Source: Cryptomeria japonica (taxonomy: Eukaryota > Streptophyta > Pinopsida > Cupressales > Cupressaceae). From it: a DNA stretch of 64,000 bases. A model generated the notes under the pieces. The model made no database searches. It saw only the letters and a list, made by a program, of their open reading frames with translations, and was not told where the DNA came from. This document shows, piece after piece, positions 45,974 through 57,796 of the stretch. Position 1 is the first letter of the stretch. Each line of letters starts with the position of its first letter. Made by a program: the position numbers and the translations under genes. The stretch is from positions 231,139,733 to 231,203,732 of the forward strand of contig NC_081414.1 in assembly GCF_030272615.1 (NCBI RefSeq). Direction: 5' to 3'.

Positions 45974-46090
45974 CGAGTCCGGTGAGTCTCTCCCAGACTC
46001 GGCCGAGTTTGAGTCTGATTCCGAGCCCCTAGGACTCACCAAGGGTCACCGGGCTCAGGACTTGCCAAGTCTAGCCGAGTCTCATTTCTT
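45974..46090. repeat. CCGAGT/ACTCGG-rich cluster
   Basis: Words such as GAGTCCGGTGAGT, ACTCGGCCGAGT and AGCCGAGTCT are packed into about 115 bases, joined across the solo LTR to GCTCGGACTC at 44891-44900. Likely one end of another CCGAGT-type hAT relative; ends and duplication not found. Confidence 0.5.
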
Positions 46091-46356
46091 TGTGTCATAA
46101 CAAGTAGTTAGCCAGCCTCTCAGCACTCAATGCATTGCAAGGGGCTCAATAAATAATATATTTTGATACCCAAACAAAATATAAGTGTATCCAGATGCAT
46201 AGAGGTTTGTCTCTAAGTAGTTTTATTAAGAATTCCCTCCAATAATTGTATAATTCTTGATCCATAAAATAATTGCCAGTTCCAACGAAATAAAGTATCT
46301 TTAATTTCCTATTCATTTCCATTTATGATAAAAATGTAATGGGTAATAAAAAGTAC

Positions 46357-47204
46357 CTCTTTGAGTAGCAGCTCTTGAAGAAAACTTCCGTGAGGTGCAA
46401 AAAGAAGGGAAATAAATTCTTTTGCAGCTGGATCAATAGGAGATGGTACTCTTTGTGATTTACCAGTAGTTGCAGGTGCTGAAGTCAATTTTTGGAATGT
46501 TGCAAACCCGTTCATGATATCCTCAACCCTTTTAACCTCAAGCCGATCACTTTCTCCATACAAGAAATACTTAAGAGCAGCACGAGTCCTAGGACTGGAA
46601 GATGAATAATAATTAAGGTTAGAGAAATCAAGTTTCCATAATCGTTAATTATTAAGCAAAAAGACTTCCAGATAAATTGCAACAAAAAGGACTAGAACAT
46701 TGATGTGGCAAACATTTTGGACCATACTTTGTGGTCCATATTTGATCAACGCTTTAATCTTATTTTTTGCAATTTGTCCGGAAATTTCTACTTAATAATT
46801 AAAATTTCACTGAATCATAGTGTTAAACAGACATAACTACAAAGTATGGTCTGAAATATCAATGCTTTAATACATTTTGTTGCAATTTATCGATGGTCTT
46901 TCTACTTAATAATTAAGCTTTTGCAGAATAATAGCATTAAATGTATATACAAATAAATGTTATGAATTATGAATTGAATTCTCTATGTTAAAATATTCAG
47001 GAATACAGTAAAGATCATTGCTTACCTGTCATCTGTCATAAGTCGCTTGGATAAGTAAGGATAACAATCATTTATGATTGCATAATTTGGATCTGCCTTT
47101 AATCCAATACCCTCAAGCACTGCAAATGCCTTAAGAATGAGTGCAAAATAAGGTGGAATCACAAAGACATAATCTTCAGAAATCTTTGCTAAGTCCTCTG
47201 TTAC
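46357..47204 (-). CDS. ABC1/UbiB-type atypical kinase, two consecutive exons (partial)
   Basis: Exon 1 here is 47204-47026, ending GACAG/GTAAG; the next is 46594-46357, starting after TTCCAG and ending AAAGAG/GTAC. Joining them keeps the frame (phase 2) across MTDD-SPRTRAALKYFLYGE. Other family segments are VIPPYFALILKAFAVLEGIG, DPNYAIINDCYPYLSKRL and VEDIMNGFATFQ. This corresponds to the part after the kinase core in plastid ABC1K proteins, which act in prenylquinone metabolism at plastoglobules and thylakoids. The member cannot be named safely. The 5' exon limit could lie further up, because the frame stays open above 47204. Kinase-core exons are not found in the 17 kb upstream. So this may be a gene fragment, or a gene with very long introns. 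Confidence 0.75.
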
Positions 47205-47622
47205 CTGCGATGTCAGAGTTGTTTGGAAAGAGTCATGCTTTTTAGTAATAAACGACTAACCATTTGACCTATAGCATGAAAATAAAATCCCAAAAATAAA
47301 TAATTTTTTACTTAAAAGAGTGCAATAAAGAGAGAGGAAGTTAAAGCAAAAATTCTAATGGTAAAACTAAATTTTTTATGTGAACCTGTGAACTGAAGGA
47401 TTTCTTTTCATGGCTCGAATATTTTTTTTATTTGGCCAATCGGCCATTATTATATCAACTTTATTGATGATGGTTTAAATTTTTGTCTGAATATTTTTAT
47501 TTTTATTTTTAAAGTAACTTATTATTATGGTTTGATGATGGTTTGTTGAAGTATCAGCAATAATTCATTTGCTAAGTTACTTTAAAAAGGTTGAAAGCAC
47601 AGATAAGCACCTCTAGCCCAAA

Positions 47623-48170
47623 ATGGTTGTTGAAGAGGAGCTAGACTGTAGGAAGAATACTTGGAGGAAACAAAACAACAAATGGATGACCAAGTGGGAC
47701 ATTAATTGGCATGAATGTCCCAACACTAACATTGAAATAAAAAAGGTGGTGTTAGAAAAGTTCAAAACTGCCATGTGGACAAAACAGAATGGCAGAAAAA
47801 CAAAAAAGCACATTATGTCAAAGAATTCAACCCCACGTGGAAGAATGATGAAAAAGTCTATTTGAGGGCTCCAATAAAGAGGAAAGCTAAGATTTTGATA
47901 GCACAGTTGAGGACTGGCTCTCATCACCTTAGATGTGCAATAGGTAGATGGACTACCCCCAAAGAAAAGTAAGAGGAAAGAACTTGTGTCTTTTGTATGA
48001 AAGACATGGTTGAAAGTTGAAACCGAGTGGCACTTCATCATAAATTGTGCAGCATATGAGGATATCCATAAGCAGTTTGAAGATACTTTGAAGGTGGAAA
48101 GTCTAAACGAGTTCTTTGAGGAGACAAGGTTTCACAAATTAGCAAGCTTCTTGGTCAAGATTCATTAAAA
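47623..48170 (+). pseudogene. LINE (non-LTR retrotransposon) ORF2 C-terminal fragment
   Basis: Three overlapping frames give KILIAQLRTGSHHLRCAIGR, then CVFCMKD, then EWHFIINCAAYEDI and a helical end FHKLASFLVKIH. The CxxC...HxxxxC spacing is the C-terminal zinc-knuckle (zf-RVT) arrangement of plant LINE ORF2. At least two frameshifts and stops (for example 47970) kill it. The 5' part with the reverse transcriptase is absent, as is usual for truncated LINE copies. It sits on the plus strand next to the ABC1-kinase exons, which are on the minus strand. Confidence 0.65.
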
Positions 48171-49020
48171 AAGGGTAGACAGAGAAAGAAATCTGATAAT
48201 GTGTTAATGTTGAGCCTTTTGGTCCCTTAGACCACTAGGTCTTGTGGATGTCATAAAATTCCCTCATTCATTCATTTATTGGAAAGATTTCAGTTTGTGT
48301 TCAGATTTGCTTCGTCATTTGACAGAAAATAATTGAAGCAGATTCGGAGCAGATTGGAGTGTTTAAATTTGATAGTTTTCATTCTCTAACCAGTTGTACT
48401 ATTCCACAAGCTCGTTGTACAAGCAGAGAAGGGACACAGGAGATTGGAGGCTAGATGTCCAGTGTTGAAGGCTGTGTTTTCTGCTCAAGGGGATGCCTAG
48501 GGTTTGATATCAGGGGCGTGTTCATTTTGTGGACAAAGGAGTGCATTTGAAAGAGTGGCATCCAAGTTAGGGCTTCCAGATTGCTGTTTTAATTGCCAAC
48601 CAGACTTGTAATCATTCAAATCAAATGGGTATGTCCGATATATCATGTTAATGTGATTTTACTATCTGGGTATCAAAAACTTTGATGACATATTCTAGTT
48701 CCAATTCTGAAATTCATTTTGAAAATATTGCTGGTTGTGGGTATTCCTGAATATTGTAATTTGAAGAGTTATTTTGAGTTAGTTTATTGCTGCAAATAAG
48801 ATTATTGCAATACCTATTTCTGTGTCTCCCTTTACATTTCCAAAACAACTCAAATCAGAAGATACCAAAAAAAACCAAGGGTATATATTACAAGATCTTC
48901 TACAATGCTGATAGATTTTACTTTTGTTTCTAATTAGGTGAGTACAATAATTTGAGTTTGTTTTGAGATGGTGCTGACTGTGACCTAGAAGGAGTGGTGG
49001 CAAATATGAGTGAGAGCATG
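48171..49020. other. No gene seen
   Basis: Follows the LINE tail; probably part of its 3' untranslated sequence and unclassified AT-rich DNA. Weak ORFs only. Confidence 0.4.
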
Positions 49021-49271
49021 TCGAAGATTAACAAGGACAACAAGGTTTGTGGCAACATTTAAGACTTAAAAATAGGAAAACCTGAGTAGATGAGCCCTCC
49101 AGCACAGTTCGCTATCAAGAAAGAGTATTTGCTTGCTTCCAAGCCAAGCAATTTGTCCTTTGAAGAAACTACTAGTTTTTCTTTCGCTGTCTTAACCACA
49201 CAACAAGCATTCAACACTATCAACTTCAAGAAGACAGAATTCATTGTGGGAGGAGCCAGCAGAGTTGGAAC
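49021..49271 (+). pseudogene. Quinone-oxidoreductase-like (zinc-free MDR) pseudogene fragment
   Basis: One frame reads NKVCGNI, stop, DLKIGKPE, stop, then AQFAIKKEYLLASKPSNLSF, EETTSFSFAV and INFKKTEFIVGGASRVGT. This follows the order of plant NADPH quinone/enone oxidoreductases of the medium-chain dehydrogenase superfamily, where VYG, EE-LA-KP-NLSFEEAAS and the NADPH-binding GGAGGVG loop are conserved. The loop is GGASRVG here. Two stops (about 49066 and 49087) and the sudden end at 49271, where an LTR-like TGTAATGTCCCC begins, make it non-functional. The remaining Rossmann-fold half was not found in the window. Confidence 0.65.
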
Positions 49272-50782
49272 TGTAATGTCCCCAATCCGATTTATGCTAA
49301 ATACTGATTTAACTTCCAACTTCAGATGAAAGAATTGAAAATGAAATCCAATGTATATTTTTGATAGTTTATTCTGACTTGAAAATCAAAACCCTAGCTG
49401 CTGATGAAATCAGAATTTTACAATAACAAACCCTAGGTGGGCAGAAATGACATGAAAACCCTTAAATATTTTTCTATTTTACTCCAGAAAATTTGTAACA
49501 ACAACTAACAATGCCCAAGTTCGATATTCAGAATTCTTTTAGATTTTTTTCACTCACAGCAGGAACCGTATGGCTAGGGTTTATGCCAGCGTAAAGACCA
49601 CTCCCGATGTTCAATATGCTGATATTTCCTGCTGATGAAAGTTAAATAATTTGCAGGCTTGAATTATGATTGTGAAAATTTAACACTTTCAGACTTCAGC
49701 ATAGAAAGGAATCAAAGGGTATCAAACTGTAAAAAATGAATTCACAGCCTGCAAGTTATTTAAATTTGCAAAGCCAAAAAAAAAAGATTTCAAGCCAAAA
49801 AAATTATAAATGACACCGCCAAACACATGCCATAAACTCAGAAAAAAATATTGATGAAAACCTGCAGATTGGTGTCCCAAATCATGTGCTCTAAGTCGCT
49901 TGTTGTGTGCCTGAAATGCTTCAAAAAAATGATTTTTTTAACTGCAATTAAAATAAAAGGATTTCATAGCAATTTGGGCAAGTTTTGTTGTGAAAACTGT
50001 GAGTTTTTTGAGGTAAACTCATTGGCAAGTTTTCTTGCACGTTACTCACCTGCCATTCTAGCTTGTGGGTTCTATGAGTAACCAGTGAGTTTTGTGACTA
50101 TGGTCCCAAACACCATATGCTCTCACCCTATCCATCTCTGGATCTGGGTGATCAGAAAGTGTTGGGATTTGTGCATTTACAATGAAAATTTATCAAGTTA
50201 TCAAATATTCCAGTTTAAGACATTACACATGGATATTAATATATTATCTATAATATTTTATTTTCAACTGGTGATGATTTCTTTCTTGTTTGAGATCACA
50301 AATCTTTTTTCATAATGTGACGATATTCAAATGTTCATTGTTGTTTTCACTAAAAAGATTTCTATCTAAGCAAGAGAATTATAAGTATCCAAATTCAAGA
50401 ATACTGAATTTGAAGATTTTGGTTAAGTCTCAGCAGTATGTGTTGCCTCCTTTGTATCTATAACTTGCTTCAACTATGAGGTTTGGGCTTTCTAAAGCTT
50501 TATCTTAAGCTAAGCAATGATTTTGAAAGATTATGTCAATAAATTTTGCTATCAATGATTAAGCTATGGATTTCATTTCTACCTGGTAAATATGCTGCTT
50601 GAACCTAAGAGATTATTCACTATTAATTGCTATTTCATAACCAATGATAGGTATGCTGTTGAAAATCTTAACTTAAATGGCATTAGGTTCACTAATTCAA
50701 TCTTATTTCCAAAAAACTCACATATCACTATGGCCTAACAACTATATTTCTTTGTGTCCCATTATTGTCATTGATATTGTAA
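49272..50782. mobile_element. LTR-like sequence beginning TGTAATGTCCCC (end unresolved)
   Basis: The first bases match the starts of the solo LTRs at 44904 and 10497, and they truncate the quinone-oxidoreductase pseudogene after GGAAC. A GACATTACA at 50219-50228 looks like an LTR end but is followed by CATGG, not GGAAC. CAGCA followed by GGAAC near 49560 would give a very short 290-bp element. I cannot choose. Otherwise AT-rich, no gene. Confidence 0.35.
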
Positions 50783-51859
50783 TGTAATGTCCACAATCAA
50801 AAATCCGTAGGAAATGGGGGATGTATCAAACATGTGCAGGCTAAACCAATAACTGAATGACCAATGTAGATGCCAACCCTAGCAATTAGCAATAATGCAA
50901 TTTTGCAAACTCTTGTCAATCAAACACACTTTGAAATGGAAAATTCAAACCCTCATAATGCTGGTATACACCCTCAAATGTAACATAAATAGCAAATTTG
51001 ATTTTTATGTGTCAAATATATCAAATATGACTTCTGCTTTATGACTGATTTCTTATGGACAGTGATACTATCATTCACCAAAACTCTTATTCACTAAAAT
51101 TTACCAAATTTGAAAATAGAATTGGATAATGAGTTGCTGAATAAATAATGAAAACAGAAAAAACATGGAAACACCACATAAAAACCCCAGATCTGATTTT
51201 TGTTTATGACAACCATTGTAATCAACAATAATGTATGCAACAGCAGCAACAAACCCCAATACATTACCCATATTATGTCTACAAATGATCTAACTTCCAT
51301 TCAACGAATATATATATGTTTGTGTGTGTGTGTGTGTGTAATTTGCTTGCAAATATTAATCAATCAAAACCTCCACAAGCTGAAATCTTGAATAAATCGC
51401 TGTAGTGACATTGTAGCGAGCTGAAAATGACTTTAAATAACTGTAGTGACACTATAGCAAGTTGAAAATGAATTCAATCTATAAGCCCAAGTGCAATCCT
51501 TTAATCGAATTGCCTTAGATGAAGATAAGGATTTTCGTCCCCCAATCCAACCATGGAAAGCCAAGAGGGTTTTCATCCTTGAGTACTCCTATCTCCAAAT
51601 TGAAAGGAATAATAAAAAGACAAAATCAAATGATTTGCTTTAAGCCTTGACCTCTCTTTTATAGGCATCTGCTTGGGGACCTCTATTTTTTGAATTTTAA
51701 ATTTTTTATTTAATATTTTTCAATTACATTTTGAATAAACACTTATTTAAACATTACATAGGACCTATAATAATATTTAAGTTGCCTTTTGAAAAATAAG
51801 AGATTGGGCCCACTTAAAAAATGATTATTTCTTTTAGTTCTAAAAAATGGGACATGACA
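50783..51859 (+). mobile_element. Probable solo LTR, 1,077 bp
   Basis: Begins TGTAATGTCC and ends GGGACATGACA. Flanks are TGTAA (50778-50782) and AGTAA (51860-51864), a 5-bp duplication with one mismatch. A TTTTATAGG box near 51656 fits plus orientation. Length is close to the solo LTR at 44904. Contains a (TG)n microsatellite. Confidence 0.55.
51321..51339. repeat. (TG)n microsatellite
   Basis: About nine TG units preceded by a short TATATATG run. Simple sequence inside the probable solo LTR. Confidence 0.9.
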
Positions 51860-53589
51860 AGTAATTTAGAATCTTTAAACCAAGGTTTTAATTAAATTTT
51901 TCCTTCCCTAAACAAATTAAATTAGTTCCTACGCAAGTCCCAAGTGACCTGTCTTTCCTTTTTTCTGTTTCTCAGAGTATTATATTGCCTTTCGTCTTTC
52001 TTGTTTTTCAAAGCTTAATATATTAGTTAGAGGCAGATGTAATCTGTGGAAAGATAAAACAAGGTCTCTCTGTTTGTGGATGCAAATGTAATCAGTGCCA
52101 CTTAAAGATGTGTCCTTGAAAAGGGCCACAATACTAATCACTCTTGCATGAGAAGTAATTGCTGTACATAGTCCTCGTGTTACTGCACTACAGAATGGGG
52201 AGAGCAAGAGAAAGCCAAGATCTTAAGCCTATGCAAGGATCTTGCTCAGCACAAAGGTGGTCACAATTGCAGAGAGAGAAATCATCAAATGGTAACAAGT
52301 TGTGTTCTCTTGCACCCAAACGCCTTATGATTGGCTGACAGGGTTCTAAATTTTTGTGTTTATCAGCCATCCAAGAATACCTTTAGGTGCTGTTAATAGT
52401 ACTTACATTACAACATTGCTCTGGATCACCCCTGCATAATTCCATATTCAGAAGAATAAAGTAGATGCTGGTAGGTAATCACCAACTAAGATATAATGCT
52501 GTCACAAGTTTACTCTACTAAACAACTCTCTGTAACACACTTGACCATAGAGAAGAACAATCAATGTTGGGGTCTAAAACACAGTTTGCAACCCTTGAAC
52601 CAGGGCTCGTGATAATTGGCGATCCCCCTAAGGCATAGATATGATAGGGAACTATGTGGTCAGTGAGCTGAGAATGGCAATCGTTGGTGATTCAAATCAG
52701 CCACTCACATTATGTGGTTAGTCAACTTAGTTCACTTTGAATGGTTGCTAACCCTCACTGATTCACTTAAAATGATGATTGAATCTACACAATGATTCGT
52801 GATCAAGTACATTACTTAAACCATATAATATTTTATTCATGAATCCAAAATGCATTAAGTAGAATGTTCATACAAAGGATGTGACTCATTTATACCTAAA
52901 AGCTACATGCTTTCACAAATTGGAAATCAGTTTTCAGAGAATAATGATGATAGAGCAGAATTTAATTGAACCAAAGATGCCACTTTACTTTCTTCTTTGG
53001 GTTCAATGGAGCCTATGACCATATCCTATAGGATTAAAGACACAATCCCTCATTTGAGGGAGGATAAAATCCCTTCTTTGCAGCCTTCATGATCGTGTTT
53101 AAAAAAAATCAGATAGTAAAGTTTTTGGAAAATATTAGTGTTCATGTTGAAGGAGTGTCTAAGAATACCACCCCAAGACCTATGTTACTAGATCCATCAG
53201 CCAAGCCGCCAAATCTGGGTCCGGTCGAACTGAAGTCAGGATATGATTCAATGCAGTAGATTTTTTAGGAAGACATTTTTTTCTTCGGACCTCTCCCTTC
53301 TGTTTCAACCAATAGAAGAAGATAGCCGCAATTGGATCACTGATCCCCACTTGTAGAGGATGATATTAATATTTATATTTATATTTTGTGGTGCATAAAA
53401 TGTGTGCCCTATTTAATTAAGTTCTCGGAACACATTATTAGTATTTATATTAATTAATTATAATATTATAGCATTAATATATAGTATAGGGCACTTGGCA
53501 AACTCAAACCTTCATGGCACACATCATTTTAATGATTTTTTAAGAGGCAAAAAACAATTCTAAAGAAGCCAAAAAATAGAGATTTTGGA
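51860..53589. other. No gene seen
   Basis: Unclassified sequence with short ORFs on both strands (for example 51980-52370, minus) that show no recognisable family. AT-rich TTAATTAATTATAATATTATA stretches lie near 53445-53475. Confidence 0.4.
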
Positions 53590-54250
53590 GTGTTTAACCA
53601 ACATATGGTGTCGACCAAGGAAGGAAGTTGTATAATAGAGGCTGAATTAAACTACCATATGATGGGAATGAATTGTTTTTCGATGTGATTTGGCCAAAAG
53701 AGAATTAACCGTCATACAGATCGTACGATGTCAACAGGATTTTGTGCAACCAAGTTGTACGATAAAAAAAGATGATGTCATCGTACGTTATGATGAGTGG
53801 ACGAATGCTTAAAGTGAACATGTCATATGATTTGGATCTTCACTCTCTTGGACTGCAATACAATATGTTGAGTGGGTAAATGCCTTGGATGTAGGACTTG
53901 AACAAGTCGTATGATGAGAAGAGGGGGCAAATGATGCAGTCATACAATGTGGTGCAAGAATTTTTCCTTGAGTCATACTATGGATGAAGCATGCAAGGGC
54001 CATATGATGTACTTTACTCTCAGCCATACACCCTTCACTAAATGATGCCCACCATACAATGAAGAGGAATTGAGGGAATTGTCATACGGTGTGAGAGGAC
54101 TGACATACTAGGCAAGGAAATGTTGGTTGTATGATGCACATTAATTAATCATGCTTCACATACAATGTAGTTTTTTGCTTGTCGTATGATATAGAAAAAA
54201 TTAAGGAACGACTCTACAATAGGAATTTTACTTAGATGTGCAATTTAAAA
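53590..54250. repeat. Degenerate array of GTCGTATGATG-like words
   Basis: About seventeen variants (CATATGATG, GTCGTATGATG, GTCATACAATG, TCGTACGATG and others) are spaced roughly 30-50 bases apart. The style resembles the private arrays of the A/C units, but no TGTTGTGACC terminus was found near it. It adjoins the retropepsin-like fragment. Confidence 0.55.
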
Positions 54251-54303
54251 ATTTATTGTTCGCATAATGTGTTTTATAAGTTCTATGATATAGTAGGAAT
54301 TTT

Positions 54304-54990
54304 TTATGTAGTCAGGCTTTTTATGTAATCGAACCTTGTAGTCAGTCTTTTTAAGTAATCAAGCCTTGTATTAATTTCTCCTTCAATTGCTAAATTTAAT
54401 TTTTTCCTTTTTCCTTCCAATTTTTCCTTATTTTCTAATTTTGCATTTCTTTTGTAATTGCTCTTAGTACTCTGAGACATATTGTTCATAATTTTGCATT
54501 CTTTCACCAATTGCTCTTCACTAAGAGTTGTAGGTTCAATAAAATTACAAGTTGACAGAAATACCTCGTAATCCTCCATTTGCCAATGAAATAGATCATG
54601 AAGAGAATTTGTTTCATCCTCCAAACATAACTGTAACTCCAGAATTCCTTCGTCATTTGGTTCCATTTGAGCCTAATTTTCAATTCATTCTTCTCTAGAA
54701 TCCAAATTTGATGAATTGGAGGAAGTTGCTTCCTCACTTACAACTTGGTTCTTTAAATCAATTGAATACTTTTGACCCTTGTTTTCAATGGAAATTGTAG
54801 TCTTTTTTCCAATTGTGATCGGCTTTGGCTGCTATCAGCCAACCTCCACCCAACGCTTTTTTACTTAATGAAATGACCACAAAGTTCAGCAAAAATGATT
54901 GGGTTCCAATAATTACCCTTTGTCCCATTAAAACTCCAAGTACCTTAATACCTTGTTGATCTTGATCCACCAATTGAAAAGTTGGGGGCC
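54304..54990 (-). pseudogene. Ty3-type retroelement pol fragment (retropepsin end and linker)
   Basis: On the minus strand, from 54973: IKVLGVLMGQRVIIGTQSF, then GGGWLIAAKADHNWKK, a frame change, ISIENKGQKYSIDLKNQVVS, a serine-rich linker, then ETNSLHDLFHWQMEDYEVF. In Ty3/Gypsy elements the end of the aspartic protease has a G-WL motif followed by such a linker, so I read it as retropepsin C-terminus plus linker. The catalytic DTG is not present: the unit is cut at its upstream side by A3, inserted at 55000. Stops and frameshifts make it dead. Confidence 0.45.
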
Positions 54991-55379
54991 AAATTGTTTT
55001 GTTGTGACCATTTCACAAATCACACCATTAAAATGGGGACCCCCTCTTTTGCTTCCAGCAGTAGCAGTCAGTTGATCAGTTCGTTAGCTTCCGAGGTTAG
55101 GTTCCATCATGAAATTTCCTTTGCCTAGGGTTTTGCAGACCTTATTAAGCAAATAAATAAATAAATAATGTTCACAGGTTTAAAGATGTATAGAAGGATT
55201 GAGATCTTTGATATTATCCATCATTAGGTTGATTAGGGTTTGCATCAATCAGGATCTAGTGCAAACGAAGCTTACATGGCTGAGAGTGTATTATTAAATC
55301 AAGATTTGAGGACTTGTCAAAATCAACCTTGAATGTCACAATTACAATGCTACTCCAATTTGTTGCCTAAGGGATGCAA

Positions 55380-56010
55380 TGCAAAAGTCACTAATTTGAC
55401 GAAGTATTGGAGATGCAAGGTGTTAGCAAAGCATTGCAAGCATTACATGCAATGGTGGTCTAAAAATCCGACTTAAGGATCTACTTGCAATGACCCCCCT
55501 AAAATCTGATTTGGTGTCCCGATGCAATGGTGTCCCTAAAATCCGACCTAATGGCTAAGTTGCAACGGTCTCTCAAATAGTCGCCACAAGCATTACATGC
55601 AATGGTGGTCTAAAAATCTGACTTGAAGATTGACTTGCAATGCTCCTTAAATTCCAGCCAAGACCATTGCATGTAATGGTGCTTTGAAAAGCCGCCTTAG
55701 GTAGGGAAATGCAATGCCCTTTCAAAATTCCACTAAGACCTTTGCATGCAATGCCTCTTCAAATTGCTGCTATGATCTTAACATGCAATGCTACTCAAAA
55801 TTTCCTCCATGGTGAATAACTTGCAATGCCTCCTTTATTTTCCGCCTTGACCATTGCATGTAATGACCCCTTGAAATGCCACCTCAAGTATAAAGTTGCA
55901 ATGACCATCTAGAATTCCGCCTTGAGCAATGCATGTAATGACCCCTTGAATTTCCGACTTGGTTGCGATGCTTGATTAAAAATCCAATTTGTAAAACATG
56001 CAATGGGGTC
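55380..56010 (+). repeat. A3-specific repeats (CATTGCATGTAATG motif)
   Basis: Units combine a near-palindromic CATTGCATGTAATG or shorter TTGCAATG word with GCCCCTTGAAAT and TCCGCC-type ends. There are about 15 words between 55430 and 56010, spaced 25-60 bases. The motif is unrelated to the A1, A2, A4 and C arrays. Confidence 0.65.
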
Positions 56011-56165
56011 CTTGAAAGCCGCCAAAGTTCAAAGATCAAAGAAAATTAAAAAATTAATAATGATGCAAAGTCAGCCTTTGAAACAATTTAAGAGTCTTTT
56101 TTTTTGAGACGAAAGTCAGCTTAGGAAGGTTTCAAACGAAGAGACAACCTTTAGTGTCTAGCGCC

Positions 56166-56986
56166 TATATAAGAAGGATGGTGACTTCCATTCTAAGACA
56201 TCAATCAATCAATTAATGCGATCTGATCTGTAATTTGAAGACAGCGAACTCCCTCTACAACAACAATTGTGAAGAAGACAGCGATTGAAAGATCAATATT
56301 CAGATTTCCAAGGAGAATTTGAATCAATACACAAAAACGAAGTCACCCACAGCAGTATTGATCATTTCATTGATCACACACTATATTTGCAAGGAAGAAG
56401 AAATCGATTTCAAGAGCAATATTCAGATCTTCCTCCCTGAGATCACGATTTTGAAAAACAAATTCATTCACAATCTACAATTTTGACAAGAAGTTCAAGG
56501 GTGACGTTATCTATAGTAGTGATTTTGATAAGATTTGATCATTGCATTGATCAAAAGAACATCCATAAGGAGAAGTGAAGACAATTCCAAGATCCGTATT
56601 CAGATTTTAAAGACACTTTCAGATTGAAACCTGTGTATAGCTAACCCCATATCTGCATATATAAGGTAAAATAAGGTCAAATCAGACCTTCACATTTGGT
56701 AGTTCATCATTCGTATGAACATATTCCTATGTAAAACTACCTTACAAACCCGGTTTCAATAGATTGCTATAAAAGGATTAAAATTCACACTCATTCTATC
56801 ATTTTCAGGTCTGATTTTGTCATAGGGCTGTAGCTTTCAAGTTTTATCAAGGTTTTGTTTGCTTAAGCAAAGGTAAGATAGGGTGTTACTCAAATTGAAT
56901 ATCAAAAGCCTTTTTATCCATCATAGTTCATCCCTCAAAAATCGAAGAGCCATATCTAGCTAGTGACAAGCTTGTATTGTTTACAG
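56166..56986 (+). promoter_or_regulatory. A3 promoter, first exon and 114-bp leader intron
   Basis: TATATAAG at 56166; probable start near CATCAATCAATCAA; donor AAAG/GTAAGA at 56872/56873; acceptor TTTACAG ends 56986. The reading frame begins five bases into the next exon. This copy gives the clearest short intron of the family. Confidence 0.55.
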
Positions 56987-56990
56987 GTCA

Positions 56991-57796
56991 TTGACTGAAA
57001 CAAAGGCACAAGGAAAAAAGAGGCAGGTCCAGATAAAGATCGAATTCAAAGATACACTCTTTGAAACCCAGCTCACCTCTAAATGGCGTAAGATTGGTGA
57101 CACCAACTTTGAGCACTCCGACGTGGAGGATTTTCGAGATCGAGTGTTCCGGAAAGGCAAATACTCCATCTCGAAGATGGAAAAGAAGCTCACAAGGAAT
57201 GGCATTGCTCACATCGCATGTTTCCCGCCAGTAGTGCAATGTAGTGAATTGGTATTAGAATGCACAAGACATTATGACCCAGAGAGGAGGATTATAGTAG
57301 CACCAGATGGGAGCAAAATAGCATACCTTACTGAGCTATCTATAGCTGAAGTGTTCAATTTCCCCACATATGACAAGTTAATCTACAAAAGCAAGGATGA
57401 TGTGCTAGCACTATATCAAAGCAAGCCCCACGTATGCGATGATATCCTCAACAAGAATTGGATCATAGAACCATGGAGTAGCACCAAGAGAGTACCTAAG
57501 AAGATGCTCCTCAAGTCAGATTTTAAGGAAGGAATAGCTGAGCTCATAATAATGCTGAACAGGGTCATGGGATCTCCACAATCGGCTTCCTATGATTCTT
57601 GGATGTGGTATTACATACAACAAGTAATTAAAGGTGCCAACATAATCAATTGGGCTAAGATAGTCAGTGATAATCTACATGAGCAGTTGAAGAATGTTGA
57701 GCAATCTAAGACATTTTATATGAGCTCATAGTTGGTATACGTTTTGCCAAGATACGGAAAATACAAAGGTTTAAACATTAGAGCACCTGTGGGACC
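56991..57796 (+). pseudogene. Type-A element protein, A3 copy (5' part only)
   Basis: The frame opens right after the splice acceptor, but the first codon is TTG (TTGACTGAA) where the other copies have ATG, so the start was probably lost. Reads SKWRKIGDTNFEHSDVEDF, then CFPPVVQCSELVLECTRHYD, IAYLTELSIAEVFNFP, then LNRVMGSPQSASYDSWMWYY and INWAKIVSDNLHEQLKNV. A TAG at 57729 (YMSS, stop, LVY) is the only stop in 240 codons. The frame continues through GLNIRAPVGP until A4 interrupts it. Together with A2 it shows that glutamine is usual at the position where A1 has its first TAG. Function unknown. Confidence 0.75.

Larger units (their letters stand above)
55000..57796 (+). mobile_element. Element A3, 5' part (interrupted by A4)
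   Basis: Terminus TGTTGTGACC at 55000, preceded by TGTTT. The hairpin block follows, then an array (55380-56010), TATA (56166), leader, intron and the start of the ORF. The sequence breaks at 57796 where A4 begins; the 3' half must lie beyond the window. It is inserted in a Ty3-type relic. Confidence 0.75.

Noticed and set aside
54304-54737. Minus-strand ORF MRKQLPPIHQIW as a separate gene
   Set aside because: It is an alternative frame of the retropepsin-linker fragment created by frameshifts.
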